This document shows, piece by piece, positions 9,546-21,152 of a stretch of 64,000 nucleotides of DNA. This stretch comes from Cohnella rhizosphaerae. GTDB lineage: Bacteria; Bacillota; Bacilli; Paenibacillales; Paenibacillaceae. The translations under genes were made by a program, and so were the position numbers. Location of the stretch: assembly GCF_029525575.1 (NCBI RefSeq), contig NZ_JAPDIA010000001.1, forward strand, positions 434,001-498,000, written 5' to 3'. The notes under the pieces are model-generated. The model was not told the DNA's origin, searched no databases, and saw nothing but the letters and a program-made list of their open reading frames with translations. The number at the start of each line of letters is the position of its first letter. The first letter of the stretch is position 1.

Positions 9546-10460
9546 ATGCGAGCAGTGCTGTGCGGCGGAACCGGATTTATCGGCACCCGCTTGGCCGAAT
9601 CCCTTTCGGCACGCGGAGACGAAGTATGGATCATAACCCGGAGCAAGCCTGCGGCGCCAGCCGCAGGCTTGCTTTATGCAACCTGGGATTCGTGGCTGGC
9701 CGATCCCAGCTTGACGGGTCCTGTCGATGCCATCGTCAATTTGAGCGGCGCGACGATCGGCCGCAGATGGACGTCCGAATCCAAAGCGCTTATCCTTTCC
9801 TCGCGCATCAAGGCCGCCCAACGCATCGAAGATGCCGTCTCGCGCATGACAAGCCCGCCGTCCGTGCTCGTAAACGCCTCCGCGATCTCGCTGTACGGCC
9901 ATTCGGAGTCGTCGGGCGGCCGTTATCCGATGCCCTTCGACGAGAGCTCGCCTCCGCGTCCCGAAGATTTTCTGAGCGAGACGATCGTAAAATGGGAGGC
10001 GGCCGTCGACCGCATTCCGATCGACCGCATCGTCAAGCTGCGGATCGGTCTTGCGCTGGGAAACGGCGGAGGCTCTTATCCGCTGCTCAGCCTGCCGACC
10101 AGACTGTTCGCCGGAGGAAGACTCGGCAGCGGCCGCCAGGGTATGCCCTGGATCCACATCGACGACATCGTGGGGCTTATTGCGCTCAGTCTGGACAACG
10201 AAGCGATCTCCGGTCCCCTCAACGCGGTCGCGCCGGAATCCGTCGACAACGAAGCCTTCGGCCGGACATTGGCAAAGGTGCTGGGGCGTCCCTATTGGCT
10301 TCACGCGCCGGCCTGGGCGATCCGGGCAGCGCTCGGCGAGATGTCCGCGCTGCTGCTGACCGGGCAATTCGCGATTCCCCGCAAGGCGCTGGCGAACGGA
10401 TACGTCTTTCGGCATCCGAAACTCGAAGAGGCTCTTCGGGACTTGAAGGAGCGGCGTTAG
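9546..10460 (+). CDS. TIGR01777 family NAD(P)-dependent epimerase-like protein (YfhF/YfcH type)
   Basis: A 304-residue extended short-chain dehydrogenase of the SulA/YfcH/YfhF group. Features are the Rossmann GGTGFIGTRLAE at 7-18, DAIVNLSGATIGRRWT, the LVNASAISLYG strand carrying the catalytic tyrosine region, and PWIHIDDIVGLI. The substrate of this family is not established. It is cytosolic, with GAGGTG upstream of the ATG. It is convergent with the FHA gene of the pilus cluster, with only four bases between the stops. Confidence 0.9.
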   Translation: MRAVLCGGTGFIGTRLAESLSARGDEVWIITRSKPAAPAAGLLYATWDSWLADPSLTGPVDAIVNLSGATIGRRWTSESKALILSSRIKAAQRIEDAVSRMTSPPSVLVNASAISLYGHSESSGGRYPMPFDESSPPRPEDFLSETIVKWEAAVDRIPIDRIVKLRIGLALGNGGGSYPLLSLPTRLFAGGRLGSGRQGMPWIHIDDIVGLIALSLDNEAISGPLNAVAPESVDNEAFGRTLAKVLGRPYWLHAPAWAIRAALGEMSALLLTGQFAIPRKALANGYVFRHPKLEEALRDLKERR

Positions 10461-10464
10461 CGCA

Positions 10465-12119
10465 CTATGCCCGAAGCGGCGCGCTTGGCACGCGGAACCG
10501 GTAAATCGAACCGGCCATCTGGAGGCAGTCTCCCGCTTCGAGCGGATAAGCTTCGTAAGGCGCCATCGGACTTCCGTTGAGCCAGCTTCCGTTGCGGGAA
10601 CCCAAATCTTTGGCGAGCCACTTTCCTTGCCGTCGCAGCATCTCCAAATGCGCTCTGGATATGCCCCCCCGAGTCGTCGACATGCTGAGCTGCATCCCGC
10701 GAACGACCGATGACCAAAGACTCGGCTTTTAGCGGGATTTTGCACGGCCGTTCCGCGGACTCCCATTCCAGATAGCATTCTGCGGAGACGGCCGCCTGCG
10801 GCGAAGCCAGCAGCTCCGTAGCTTCTCTCCTGGCGGACAGCCATTCCGTATGCGGACGATCGTTAATATCCGTTCCGAACGTCTCCCCGACGCTTTCGGA
10901 CTTTTCCGTAAAAGATCCGAATCTTGCAAACGGCGCGGCATCCGGCGCGCGAGGCGCCTCGTCTGCTTCGGGTTCCGACCAAGACGGATTGAACATATGC
11001 CGTTCCGGCACCGGTCCGCCGGCAGCCGGGCGGGCCTCAAGCTCCCGATACGCCTCAGCCCGCTCCCTAAGCGGCCATCCGTTCCACAGATACAAGCATA
11101 ACCCCGCGCAGGCCGTCGTTGCCCCCAAGAACAAGACGAGACCTCGCGTGCCCGGAGCTTCCGCATAAAGGGTTTTCCAGGCGATGCCCGCCGCGACGAC
11201 GGACATCGCCACGAGCCATGTCCGCCATCTGGCGGCGCTCATGCCGCCGGGCATCGCGCCATTGCCGGCCGCCGCCTCTCCTTCCGCTACGGCAGCTGTC
11301 ATGCCTTCTGCGCGCTCGGGATCAAGACGGTTCAGGTGATGCCGGGATGCATCATTCTCTCTCCAGCCGCGCAGGCGAATAAGACAACGGCAAGTCGGGC
11401 TTCTCCGGCAGCTGCGATGCACCGTTCGCCCGCGCGTCCGCCCTCCTTTCCTGTTGAACCGCACGAAACTCCAAGCCCGCCTCTATCCGTTCCAAAGCTC
11501 CTTCGTAACGATCGGCGGCCAGACTCATTCGTCCTGCGCGCTCTTCCGCGCGCTCGCACAAATAGCTGCGCGTGTATGTACGCAAAGACGAAGGCACGAA
11601 TTCTTCAGAAGCGGTCATTTCAAGCAGTTGCTGCAAGGCCGCGCCATCCGGCTTTTCGGTGCGCATGACCCATCTGACGATCAGACGCTCAAGCCCCGTT
11701 TCGTCTTCAGCCTTCCCGTCGTCGGCAAGCGGCAAATAGGCGAACCGCAAATCATGCCAGCCGCTCCCGGCAAAAATAAATTCGTCTCTCAGCAGCAACC
11801 GCTTAAAATCCAGCATATGGTCATGGCATTGTTCCGCCGTTTCGGCCAGCTTGCATAGCGCTGCCATCGCGTCGGTCATCGTCCACCGTTCGGTACGCAG
11901 CATCTGGCTCAGCATTTTGCTGCTCCCCAGGCGATAACGCAATGCGATCCGGCCGTCCGTTTCTTCGACAGCCAGCGGCAGCAGTCCGGGCACTTCGCAA
12001 GCATGCAGCATCCCCGTCTGGGCGGCGTCCAGTTCTTCCCTCCGCCATGGCGCCGACGTCCGTTCGAGAATCATCCAAAGTCCGCGCCGCTGCTCGAATC
12101 TCGTATTCAGTCCGTTCAT
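10465..12119 (-). CDS. DUF6382-FHA domain membrane protein at the end of the Tad cluster (two frame breaks)
   Basis: The N-terminal 250 residues (MNGLNTRFEQRRG ... LPLSYSPARLERE) are DUF6382. Two adjacent membrane segments follow (WLVAMSVVAAGIAWKTLYA and LVLFLGATTACAGLCLYLW), then a C-terminal FHA phosphothreonine-binding domain (VIGRSRDAAQ, GISRAHLEM, DLGSRNGSWLNG). The frame breaks at a C7 run (10664-10670, one base too many) and again at a TC repeat (11356-11363). Corrected, it is about 550 residues. The FHA domain suggests control of pilus assembly by Ser/Thr phosphorylation. It is the last gene of the tad operon, with GGGAGG before the ATG at 12119. Splitting it into two proteins at 11352 cannot be excluded. 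Confidence 0.75.
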
Positions 12120-12166
12120 GGTTTCCCTCCCTATCTCCTTCGTTCGTCGTCCGATGCGGCGCGCCG

Positions 12167-12655
12167 CTATCCGACGTTTAGAGCCAGCAAGGCATATGCC
12201 GGCGCGACGGCCAACATAAATGGAAACTTCGCGCCTTTGCCAGCGCGAACCGGGTGCGCTCCCCACGGCCAATCGAGTCGAAGCGCCCAATTCCGAAGGA
12301 CCGGCAGTTTTAACATGAGCAGGAGCGCAGCGATTCCTCCCGCGAACAGCAGCGAATAGACGGCCAGCTCCAGCGTCGCTGCCGCGCCCGCCCATACGCC
12401 GTAGGCGGCGAACCATTTGACGTCCCCTGCGCCGAGTCCCCGGACCGCATAAAGCAGAAAGAAGGGAATCGCCCCGGCCGCGAACCCGCCGATCGTCCAC
12501 CAGATGCGTCCAGGACCGTACGCGGCCAATTGAAAAAGAAAGCCCCCGGCGGCGAATGCAGCGCACAATATATTGGATATTTCCATTCGCCTGATATCGC
12601 TCCAGCAAGCGAAGAGCAACAGCACCGCAGTCGCAACCTCCGCGATCGTATTCAC
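12167..12655 (-). CDS. tadV: Prepilin peptidase, A24A family (TadV/CpaA type)
   Basis: This membrane aspartic peptidase cleaves the leader of Flp-type prepilins. It has 162 residues with multiple transmembrane helices and no methyltransferase domain, as usual for TadV. The two active-site aspartates lie in CWSDIRRMEISN near the start and in the GxGD motif (GLGAGDVKW) at about residue 75. It begins three bases after the preceding TadE-like gene stops, so the two are translationally coupled. Its substrates are presumably Flp and the TadE/TadG-like pseudopilins upstream. Confidence 0.9.
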   Translation of the reverse strand: MNTIAEVATAVLLLFACWSDIRRMEISNILCAAFAAGGFLFQLAAYGPGRIWWTIGGFAAGAIPFFLLYAVRGLGAGDVKWFAAYGVWAGAAATLELAVYSLLFAGGIAALLLMLKLPVLRNWALRLDWPWGAHPVRAGKGAKFPFMLAVAPAYALLALNVG

Positions 12656-12657
12656 GG

Positions 12658-13617
12658 TTAACCTCCTTTTCCGGCAGACTTGGCCTGCACCTCGAACGAC
12701 CGTTGAAGGCTGCCGCCGCTATATTCAGCCTCCCATGCCCACTCGCCGGGCGTCGTGTTCCCCGAGACGAGCCAGGTCCAAGAAACGCGTCCCGACGCGT
12801 CGGCCGTCGCTGCGCCCAGATATCTGGCCTGGCTTAAGCCGCTCTTGTAAACGACCTTGAGATCGACCGCGGCGCCCGGGTCCGCTCGCAAAACCAAGGT
12901 CACCCTGCGGCCGCGCTGAACGGGCGAAGGCTCGAGCGAAACGAAGGCCAGCGATCCCGCTCCCCCGTTCGGCTCCGGAGCCGTGCTGCCTAGACGCTCT
13001 CCCCCCGTCCATACGCGTTCCCTGACGGAAGCCCGAAGGATGAGCGGCCGTCCGGACCACGGAAACGAAAAGGGCAGCCTGTACGCCGCTTCGAGCGTCA
13101 GGTAAGCTTTGGCGGGATCGCGCGAATCCGGCAATTCAACGCGCGTCAGCTTCATTCGCGAAGCAGGCAGCATCGACTTGCTTAATCTCGCTGCGACGCG
13201 CGGCTCCAACGCCTCCTTTGCCAGAAGCGCATCCGGATACCACCCACCTGCCGCGAAGCGTTCGGCCCAGTCGGAGAGCGGTTCCGGCAAATACGGCGCA
13301 AGCTTGCCGACGGTCTCCTGAGGCCCTGCCAGCTTATCCTTCCAATTCGAATAGACTTCCGCAGCCGAACCCGAAGCGTCTTCCGCTGCCGTCAAGCTTT
13401 CGGATAAAGGGTACCACACCGACGCCGTCTGCCTGGCCGTTTGCGACAAAGCGCCCTGCAACGCCATGGCGACGATCGAGGCATGAATCAAGTAAATGAA
13501 GAACAGAACGCAGATCATGACCGTCGGCATCGTCAGCGCCGCTTCGAGGGTCAAGCTCCCCTCGCTGCCCGCCCGTTTGTCACTGATAAGCGGTATCCGC
13601 CGAAAAAGCCGTCTCAT
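12658..13617 (-). CDS. TadE-like pilus assembly protein with C-terminal beta domain
   Basis: The N-terminus has the pseudopilin signature GSLTLEAALTMPTVMICVLF, where a prepilin-type cleavage site precedes the hydrophobic helix. A periplasm-facing (here wall-facing) region of about 170 residues follows. The last 80-90 residues look like an Ig-like beta sandwich (PSPVQRGRRVTLVLRADPG, YKSGLSQARYLG, GEWAWEAEYSGG), which is uncommon on TadE proteins and may bind a surface partner. The product is 319 residues. The start overlaps the end of the TadG-like gene by 38 bases. Confidence 0.8.
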   Translation of the reverse strand: MRRLFRRIPLISDKRAGSEGSLTLEAALTMPTVMICVLFFIYLIHASIVAMALQGALSQTARQTASVWYPLSESLTAAEDASGSAAEVYSNWKDKLAGPQETVGKLAPYLPEPLSDWAERFAAGGWYPDALLAKEALEPRVAARLSKSMLPASRMKLTRVELPDSRDPAKAYLTLEAAYRLPFSFPWSGRPLILRASVRERVWTGGERLGSTAPEPNGGAGSLAFVSLEPSPVQRGRRVTLVLRADPGAAVDLKVVYKSGLSQARYLGAATADASGRVSWTWLVSGNTTPGEWAWEAEYSGGSLQRSFEVQAKSAGKGG

Positions 13618-15916
13618 AGCGATTCTCCTTCACCGTCCCCCGCCAGGACACGCTCTTCCCCACCAGCTTCGCGGCCCCCGGCAAAAACCATAACCTCACC
13701 GAGGCTGTTCCTCTGGCGCTTACATATGTAAAAGCCTCCTGGAGATCGACGTCGAGCCTGCTTTCGATCAGCGCGAGCCTGCGAGCCGTCTGTCCGTCCG
13801 AGCTTCCGTGCAGCAGCAAAAAAAAGCCGGATATAATCTTTATAAAATGTATCGACCTTCGCATATTTGGAAAGCGGGATAACGCCCCGTTCCAGCAAGC
13901 CCTGGATATCCTTGAGCGCTTCGGTAATGCCGTAAAGCGCGGCTGCCGCAAGGACGAGCAGCGGATGACCGTAAGAGCGGCATTCGATCAGCCCCTCCAT
14001 CGTGCGAATCGCCAGACGCAGCGCGAACAATTCGCCATATGCCGCCGCGATGTTGGCCGCGGGATTGCGCAGCCCGTATAATACGTACTCGTTCTCCTGC
14101 TCGCCGGGCATCAGCAGGCCCTCGCCGCCTCCGTCAAGAAGCGAGCGTACTTCGGACGGGTCCGCCGTCGTGAAGCGAGAATAGGAATATTCGGCGAAAT
14201 AGACGGCGTCGCGCAACCCCGTCACCCCGTCTCCCAGCGCATCCAGCCATCCGTCCGCGGCCGCGAACGCCGCCTTGCGTCCCTCGGCCGCATCCTTGGG
14301 CAGTCCCGTCGCGGCCGCTTCCTCCTGCCCTTCGTTCCAGGTTAAATTCCGTCGGTAGAGCCAATCCAGCCGTTCGAAGGCCTGCTTTTCCTCCGGAGAC
14401 GATCGCATGCCGGCGAGCATGGCGAGGAAGGCGGAAGCGCCGGACCAGGCGGTACGCGATTGCTTCTCCAGCGAACGGCGCTCTTCCTCGCCTGCCCTTT
14501 CGGACTTCAGCGCTTCGCGGCGGCCGGCCGTCGCGCTGCCCGAATCTCCGTGCTCGTTCGCGAAGCCCGACAGCAGCGTTTGAAGGCGTCCCGCCCCTTC
14601 GCGCAGCGCGCCGTCCATACCGGACGAGCCTGGTGCGGCGTTCAAAGAGACCGACATGGACGCTGCCGCGTCACGCAACCCGAGACCATCGCTGCGGATG
14701 CCCTCCAGCTCGGCCCTGTATCGGCTCCAGTAATCGTTAGTAAGAATCAGATCCGAGGCCGTGCGTCGAAGCTCTTGCAATGACACCGCCTCGGCGCCAT
14801 CGAAGCCGCCCTCCCCCCGCCTCCGCAGGCCATTCGGCCGGCGCATCGGCAGCGCGACCGGCGTCGGACGCGATTCGCTCCATTTCCTGATTCGCGCCCT
14901 CGGCTTCCTCCAACGCTTTCAATGCTTCATCCAGCGATTTTTCGAGCGTGGAAAACGCTTGTTCCGATTTGCTAGAAAGCTGTCCCGCAAGCTGGACCGT
15001 ACCGCGCTCGTAAGCTGCAATCTGCGCTGCGTACCGTGGCCCTTCAGGGGGTGCGGGCGTCGGCGAAGGGGAGGGAGAAGAACGCGGCCCCGGCAACGGC
15101 GAATCTCCGTTTTGCTTTTGTTCAGCCTCCCGGCGCAATCTCTCCGCCTCGTATTGCCGCCAAGCTTCGGCCCGTGCAGCGTCTTCCGCCCGCTTCGCCG
15201 AATAATCCGCGTACATAAGCGCCGCATCCGCAACATCCTGAACGTCGCCGGCGGATCTGCCGCCCGCCATCGGCACGGGCGGCCGCGGAACGATTCCTTT
15301 GAAAGCTGCCGACATGGCTTCCCCCCGCTTCGATCTGGCTCGCCAGCGCGCGGTCCAGGGCAGCTTCGCGTCTTTCATAGGCTAGACGCATCTCTTCGAG
15401 CAAATCGGACGTTTTCCGGGCTTCCTTCATCAAGGTTGGCAGACCCTTGAACCGCGAAGCCAGATCCAGCGTCAGGTCGATCGGCGCCTTGTACTTCATT
15501 TCCTCCAGCACCTGCCGCTTGAACACGGCATGGGAGCCGAGCGGCCGGCTCTCGACGACCTCTCCGTCGCGCCAGGCCGTATCCAACAGCCGCAACGCTT
15601 CGGCATCTTCGGGATCGCGATGCCCTTCGAGCACTTCAGACAGCAGTGTTTCGGGAGCGCCGCCTCCGACCGCGAATAAGCCGTAGCGTTCGTACAACAC
15701 CGGATCGTACGCGGACAACACGCCCCTTGCGCCGGCTTTGATCGACAGCTCCGCCTGTTGGCGGAAAGCCGCGATCCGGCCGAAATCGATCAGCGTCCCC
15801 GTGAGAAAAATCATGGCGGCCATGACCGCCGCCATATAGATCGATACGGCGCCAGAAGACGTCCGCCCGAACCGGCGCGGACGAATCGTTGCGTTTTCGC
15901 CCGCGTTACTGCGCAT
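13580..15916 (-). CDS. TadG-like pilus assembly protein, long form (three frame breaks)
   Basis: The N-terminus has GAVSIYMAAVMAAMIFLTGTL, a TadE/TadG-type hydrophobic helix, followed by DFGRIAAFRQQAELS, where TadG proteins pack against the membrane. The rest is a long helical extracellular region with charged coiled-coil stretches and a Pro/Ser-rich segment. The frame breaks at C6 (15321-15326), C6 (14813-14818) and A8 (13818-13825). Removing one base from each gives one continuous 777-residue protein, and the length arithmetic then works exactly. The start at 15916 has GGGGAGGAAGG upstream. Typical TadG proteins are shorter and carry a von Willebrand domain, which I do not see. Most likely a minor pilus or adhesin-like component. 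Confidence 0.7.
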
Positions 15917-16649
15917 CGGCCTTCCTCCCCAATAGCGAGCCTGCTTTGTCGAGATACGCGTCGGCGCCGCTCCCCTCCCGCTTCGCTCTGGCTGCGTAGT
16001 AGCGTACAAGATCGAACGTTCGCATCCATTCCGCGGGCTCCGTCACCGGTGCGGACGCTTCGGATGCAGCAACCGCAGAGCCGCGCAGCAGCGCTAACGG
16101 TCTCAGCTCGCCCGGATCCGCCGCCGATACTTCGATCTCTCGCCGCAGCCCGCCTCGCGCGTACCCAACGCTGCCCCGCCAGTTGCCTGCGAGCGCCTCG
16201 GCTGCCGGAAGCAGCTTGCGAAGCGTCAGCCGTCCTCCGGGATCCGCCGCCCCGGGAAAAGCCAGCGCCTCCCTCGTCTCGCTCCCCGATTCGCCAGCCG
16301 CCCAGCCGAACAGCCCTTGCAGCAGCGCGTCATCGGTCAGACGCCAGTACAGCCCTTCGTACCGGCCCTCCTCGTAAGCGCCTGTCGCGAAGTCGCTATC
16401 CGCGTGACTCCAGTTATAAGCCGTCCGTTCCGCCGCAACGGCGGATTTGAAATGGACAATCGCCTTCTGCGCCGTAAACAGCGCGTAGAACGCAAGCAAA
16501 AACGTGACGATCAGCAGCGCCGGCATGAGCATGCTCGCCTCTAACGAATATGACCCCGATGACTCTCGCCAAAAGGAAACGCCAGCGGACAGCCGACGCC
16601 GACGAATCGAGCGAACGGCATGCGTAAGGTTGCGGCCTGCCGTCTTCAT
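15906..16649 (-). CDS. tadE: TadE-like pseudopilin
   Basis: The product is 247 residues. After a basic N-terminus it has SGSYSLEASMLMPALLIVTF, the TadE pattern with a glutamate five residues into the mature helix, then a soluble domain of about 190 residues. The ATG at 16649 overlaps the stop of the Flp pilin gene by one base, so the two are translationally coupled. The frame is open further upstream but that part is the shadow of flp. It overlaps the following TadG-like start by 11 bases. It is probably processed by the prepilin peptidase at 12167. Confidence 0.85.
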   Translation of the reverse strand: MKTAGRNLTHAVRSIRRRRLSAGVSFWRESSGSYSLEASMLMPALLIVTFLLAFYALFTAQKAIVHFKSAVAAERTAYNWSHADSDFATGAYEEGRYEGLYWRLTDDALLQGLFGWAAGESGSETREALAFPGAADPGGRLTLRKLLPAAEALAGNWRGSVGYARGGLRREIEVSAADPGELRPLALLRGSAVAASEASAPVTEPAEWMRTFDLVRYYAARAKREGSGADAYLDKAGSLLGRKADAQ

Positions 16650-16864
16650 TAACTGAAAAACGAATCCGACTTGTCCTCGACCTTGCCGAACAGCCGATCC
16701 AGAAAATCCAATATCCAATCCCTGAACAGGACGGCGATCGCGATAATCACCGCCGCGATCAACACGATCTCGAGCGTGCCGAGCCCCTCCTCGCTTCTCC
16801 AGAATGCGTTCAGTTTGCCGCGCGCGTACGATCCGAGTTTGAAAGAAAGACGGCGAATGTTCAT
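16649..16864 (-). CDS. flp: Flp family type IVb pilin
   Basis: A 71-residue prepilin with a basic leader, then EEGLGTLEIVLIAAVIIAIAV. This is the Flp1-type hydrophobic helix with Glu at +5 of the predicted mature pilin. The short C-terminus is charged. It is the likely major pilus subunit, sitting between tadC and tadE as in many Gram-positive Tad operons. An A/G-rich ribosome binding site (GGGGGATATTTT before the ATG) is present. Only one Flp copy is seen in the window. Confidence 0.88.
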   Translation of the reverse strand: MNIRRLSFKLGSYARGKLNAFWRSEEGLGTLEIVLIAAVIIAIAVLFRDWILDFLDRLFGKVEDKSDSFFS

Positions 16865-16890
16865 AAAATATCCCCCTGTTAAAAATCAAA

Positions 16891-17757
16891 TTATTCGGTC
16901 GCCATCAGCAAGATCGAAGGCGTCCCTACCAGCACCAGAATGATGAGAAAAATGACGGCGAGCGGAAACGCCAGTCTGGAGGAGGCGCGTTCGCCGAGCG
17001 TTTTGGCTGCGGCCTTGCGCTTTTCCCACAACGTTCGGGACAGCTCCCGGAGCGCGGTCACGAACGTATCGCCGCCGCGTTTTGCGTTCATGAGCAGCGT
17101 CGTTGCGAACAACCTCGCCTCGGGCACGGCGCATCGGCGTCCGAATTCCTCCCAGACGAAAACGAATGACTCTCCGCGCCTCATCGCCGTCACCGCGGCT
17201 TCGAGCTCCGCGTAGAGCGGATGGCCCGTCTTGACCCGCGCGCTTGCCGGTCTTTCCAGGCATCGCTCGAGCGCACGGCGCACATTTTCGCCCGCGTTAA
17301 CCATCAGCAGCAGCCGGTTCAGCATCTCCGGCAGCTCCATTACGATCTCTTGCCTGCGCTGCTCCAGCTTGCCGTTCAGTTCCTTTCGCTTCATCAGCGG
17401 CAGGAGCGCCGACATCAGCGCGCCAAGACCAAGCAGAACCGGCCGATCCGCAAGCCAGCTCAGCATGGCGCCTGCCAGCAGCGCCGTATATGCGTAGGCG
17501 GCGCATTCGGCCGCATGTCGCTGCAGCGGCGCAGTTACATCTTGTCCGCCCCATAAAACCGACAACGCGGCCTGTTCGCGATGCAGCTTCGGGGCGATGC
17601 GCCCCCAAAGCCGCTTGCGCGCGATCAGCGTAAGCATCGGATCGAACAAAAAGTGCCGGGGCTTGCTCCATCCGCGGCTTCGGCTTACCTGGACGAACTG
17701 CAATCCGTATCCGGCGAGCAGCACCAAGGCAATAAAGCCAAGCGCGAACCGCATCAT
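16891..17757 (-). CDS. tadC: Type II/IV secretion membrane platform protein TadC
   Basis: A 288-residue integral membrane protein of the GspF family. An N-terminal transmembrane helix is followed by a cytoplasmic helical bundle (ELPEMLNRLLLMVNAGENVRRALERCL), and RGGDTFVTALRELS comes before the final helix pair (LAFPLAVIFLIILVLVGTPS). It anchors the TadA ATPase to the membrane with TadB. The ATG at 17757 overlaps the tadB stop (ATGA). A longer reading frame continues upstream to 18501, but that comes from the broken tadB frame. Confidence 0.88.
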   Translation of the reverse strand: MMRFALGFIALVLLAGYGLQFVQVSRSRGWSKPRHFLFDPMLTLIARKRLWGRIAPKLHREQAALSVLWGGQDVTAPLQRHAAECAAYAYTALLAGAMLSWLADRPVLLGLGALMSALLPLMKRKELNGKLEQRRQEIVMELPEMLNRLLLMVNAGENVRRALERCLERPASARVKTGHPLYAELEAAVTAMRRGESFVFVWEEFGRRCAVPEARLFATTLLMNAKRGGDTFVTALRELSRTLWEKRKAAAKTLGERASSRLAFPLAVIFLIILVLVGTPSILLMATE

Positions 17758-18497
17758 AACCTGATATCCATAATTCGCATCATCCAAGCGCACACGCCGG
17801 CCAACGCCGCCAGGCACAAGGTAAGCACGAGCAAGCCTCCGCCGCGGTATAGCGGCTGCATATAGTCGCCGGCGAAAAAGCCGAGCAGACCGACGAAGCC
17901 GAACGGCATAACCATCATGAGCCTGGACTCGAATTTTTTCTGGGCGATCAGGACGCCGACCTCCAGCTCGACCTCGAGCTTCTCCGCGATCAAGCCCGAA
18001 GTGCGCCGCACGACCTCGACGAGATCGCCCCCCCGATCGCTTGCAGATGCGGAACGCCTCGGCGAAGTTCCCGATCTCCTCCACGCCGCTGCGGACGGCC
18101 AAATCGCTTAGCGACAGCTCCAGCGGTTCGCCGTTGCGCAGCCGGTTCGTCACCGCGCGTAACTCCAGAAGCAAAGGCGCTCCCGGGTCGCCGATCAGCA
18201 TCGCCATGTCCGCTTCCAGCGCGCCGAACGCGGTCTCGACGGAGCTGCCGGCGGACAGCAGCGATGCCAGCGTCTGCAGCATGTCCTTAAAGTGAAGGCG
18301 CAGCCGCTCCTGCCTGCGCAGCCGCAAATGTCCCGCGACCAGCCTCGGTCCATACCAGCCGCACGGCGTCGCGAGCAGCGCGATCAAGGGCTGCCGATAG
18401 AGCAGCCATACGGCCGCGAAACCGACGAAAGCGGCGCCCGCCGTCGCGTACGCGCGTTGGGAACGGCTTAGCGCATATTCGCGGTAATCCGTCATGC

Positions 18498-18501
<4 letters not shown>
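17754..18501 (-). CDS. tadB: Type II/IV secretion membrane platform protein TadB (one frameshift)
   Basis: The N-terminal half (residues 1 to about 155) has two membrane segments and HFKDMLQTLASLLSAGSSVETAF, the T2SSF pattern. The C-terminal half continues in another frame as DLVEVVRRTSGLIAEKLEVE and two further helices, ending IMDIRL. The break is a C7 run at 18028-18034. With six C the product is 248 residues, normal for TadB. The start overlaps the tadA stop by four bases (ATGA), so tadA-tadB-tadC are tightly coupled. Confidence 0.87.
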
Positions 18502-19729
<1,228 letters not shown>

Positions 19730-19733
<4 letters not shown>

Positions 19734-20933
19734 GCGTAGACGCCTCCGGCCGCCGCCCGTTCCCGAAGCTCGCCCCCGCCCGGACGATGCCCCTCGGGGC
19801 GCGGCGCATAGCCTGAGCGACCCGGCTTGGAGGTTCGTTCGCCCGGTCCGGCATATCCAAGCGCGTCGAGCAGACGATCGACGCCGCCGGCGTAAGCGGC
19901 GGATCCCAGAAGCGCGCCGATGTCGGAGACGCGCCTCCACTGCGCGATATCGGGCAGCGTCAGCCACTGCCCGCCGCCCGGCAGCCGAAGCGCATCTGCG
20001 GACGGTTCGCCCAGCGCTTTGTTCCAAATAAAAGTCGACTTGCCGAACAAATCGGGCAACCGCTCTCCCCACTCCCGCAGCATCGATTCGGTCTTGCGAA
20101 GCAGTTGGACGTCGTCCGACGCGATCCAGCAAATCCTGCCGCTCAGCTCGAGCAGACGCTGCTGCCAGCCGGCGAACCCCCCGTCCGGGTCGGCGACGAT
20201 CAGATCGAAGCCGCCGTGCCGCCGCAGCGCCTCGATCAGCGCCTCCAGGCGCTCCGGCGTCATGGCGAGCAGCTCGGCAGGATGATCTGCCGGCTCGAGA
20301 TGGCCCGCACCGACCATCGACCGCCTGGAACGAAGTCCGCGGATCCGCTCCTCCGCGGAGGACGGGTTCGAAGTCAGCTCATACAAAAGCAAGGACAACC
20401 CGTTCGTCTCCCCCCCGTCCCGTTCCTCGCCGCCCAGCAGCGGCCCGACGCCGCAAAGCGCCTCCAGATTCAAATACATGACGCTGTAACCTCGCTCCGA
20501 AGCCTGGCGCGCGATATGTAGCGCCAGCGTCGTCTTGCCCGCGCCGCCGCCGGCCGAATAGACGGTCCACAGCTCCGCCCCCCTCCGACGGCTTGCTCGC
20601 TCCCGCCCCGACCAATCTTCGAATCTCGGCCGCAAGCCGCGGGAGCGACTGGTACTGCGCGATGGCAGGCAAGCCTTCGTGCATCTCCGAATCGCCGCTC
20701 TCGGTGAGCACGACGACCTTCGCGCCGCCGGACGACGCCCGGACGACCGCAGGCAGCAGCGTCTGCTGAACGATCAACAGATCCGCCCCGCGTCCGCTCC
20801 GCAAATGCAGCTCCAGCGCGTCAGCCTGCGTGAAGGCCGCAATCTCCGCCAGCGGGTCCCGCTCCTTCAAATAAAGCGCCAGCCGGCTCGCGTACCCCGG
20901 CTGCGGCGCGGCTACGACCAGCCGAATCCCCAT
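19730..20933 (-). CDS. tadZ: TadZ/CpaE-like pilus localisation ATPase (one frameshift)
   Basis: The first 130 residues resemble a receiver-like domain (MGIRLVVAAPQPGYASRLAL ... GAKVVVLTES). A MinD/ParA-type ATPase follows, with the deviant Walker A YSAGGGAGKTTLALH. TadZ/CpaE proteins place the Tad machine at a site in the cell. The frame breaks at C6 (20578-20583). With five C, KPSEG joins directly to AELWTVYSAGGGAGKTT and the protein is 400 residues. It is the first gene of the tad operon, separated from the upstream ctsZ gene by a strong terminator. Confidence 0.85.
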
Positions 20934-20966
20934 CTAATCCAGCTCCTCCCTATCGCCGGCAACGAC

Positions 20967-21013
20967 AAAAAAGCACCGCCGATTCCGATGTCATCATCGA
21001 AATCAGCGGTGCT
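20967..21013 (-). terminator. Rho-independent terminator after ctsZ
   Basis: A 19-bp stem with two G-U pairs (AGCACCGC... arms), a four-base loop and six U on the minus strand. It ends the GH31 transcription unit and insulates the tad operon. Confidence 0.9.
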
Positions 21014-21152
21014 TCCGCATGCCGTACGTTTGAATATATTTCTAAATTATCACGGCCCGGCGCCCGGCGTCAATCCTTTTTCCTTGCCGTTGCCAAAGCC
21101 GTTGCCAAAGCCGTTGCCCCATCGTTGCCGCGCGCGACCGCCCGACCGACGG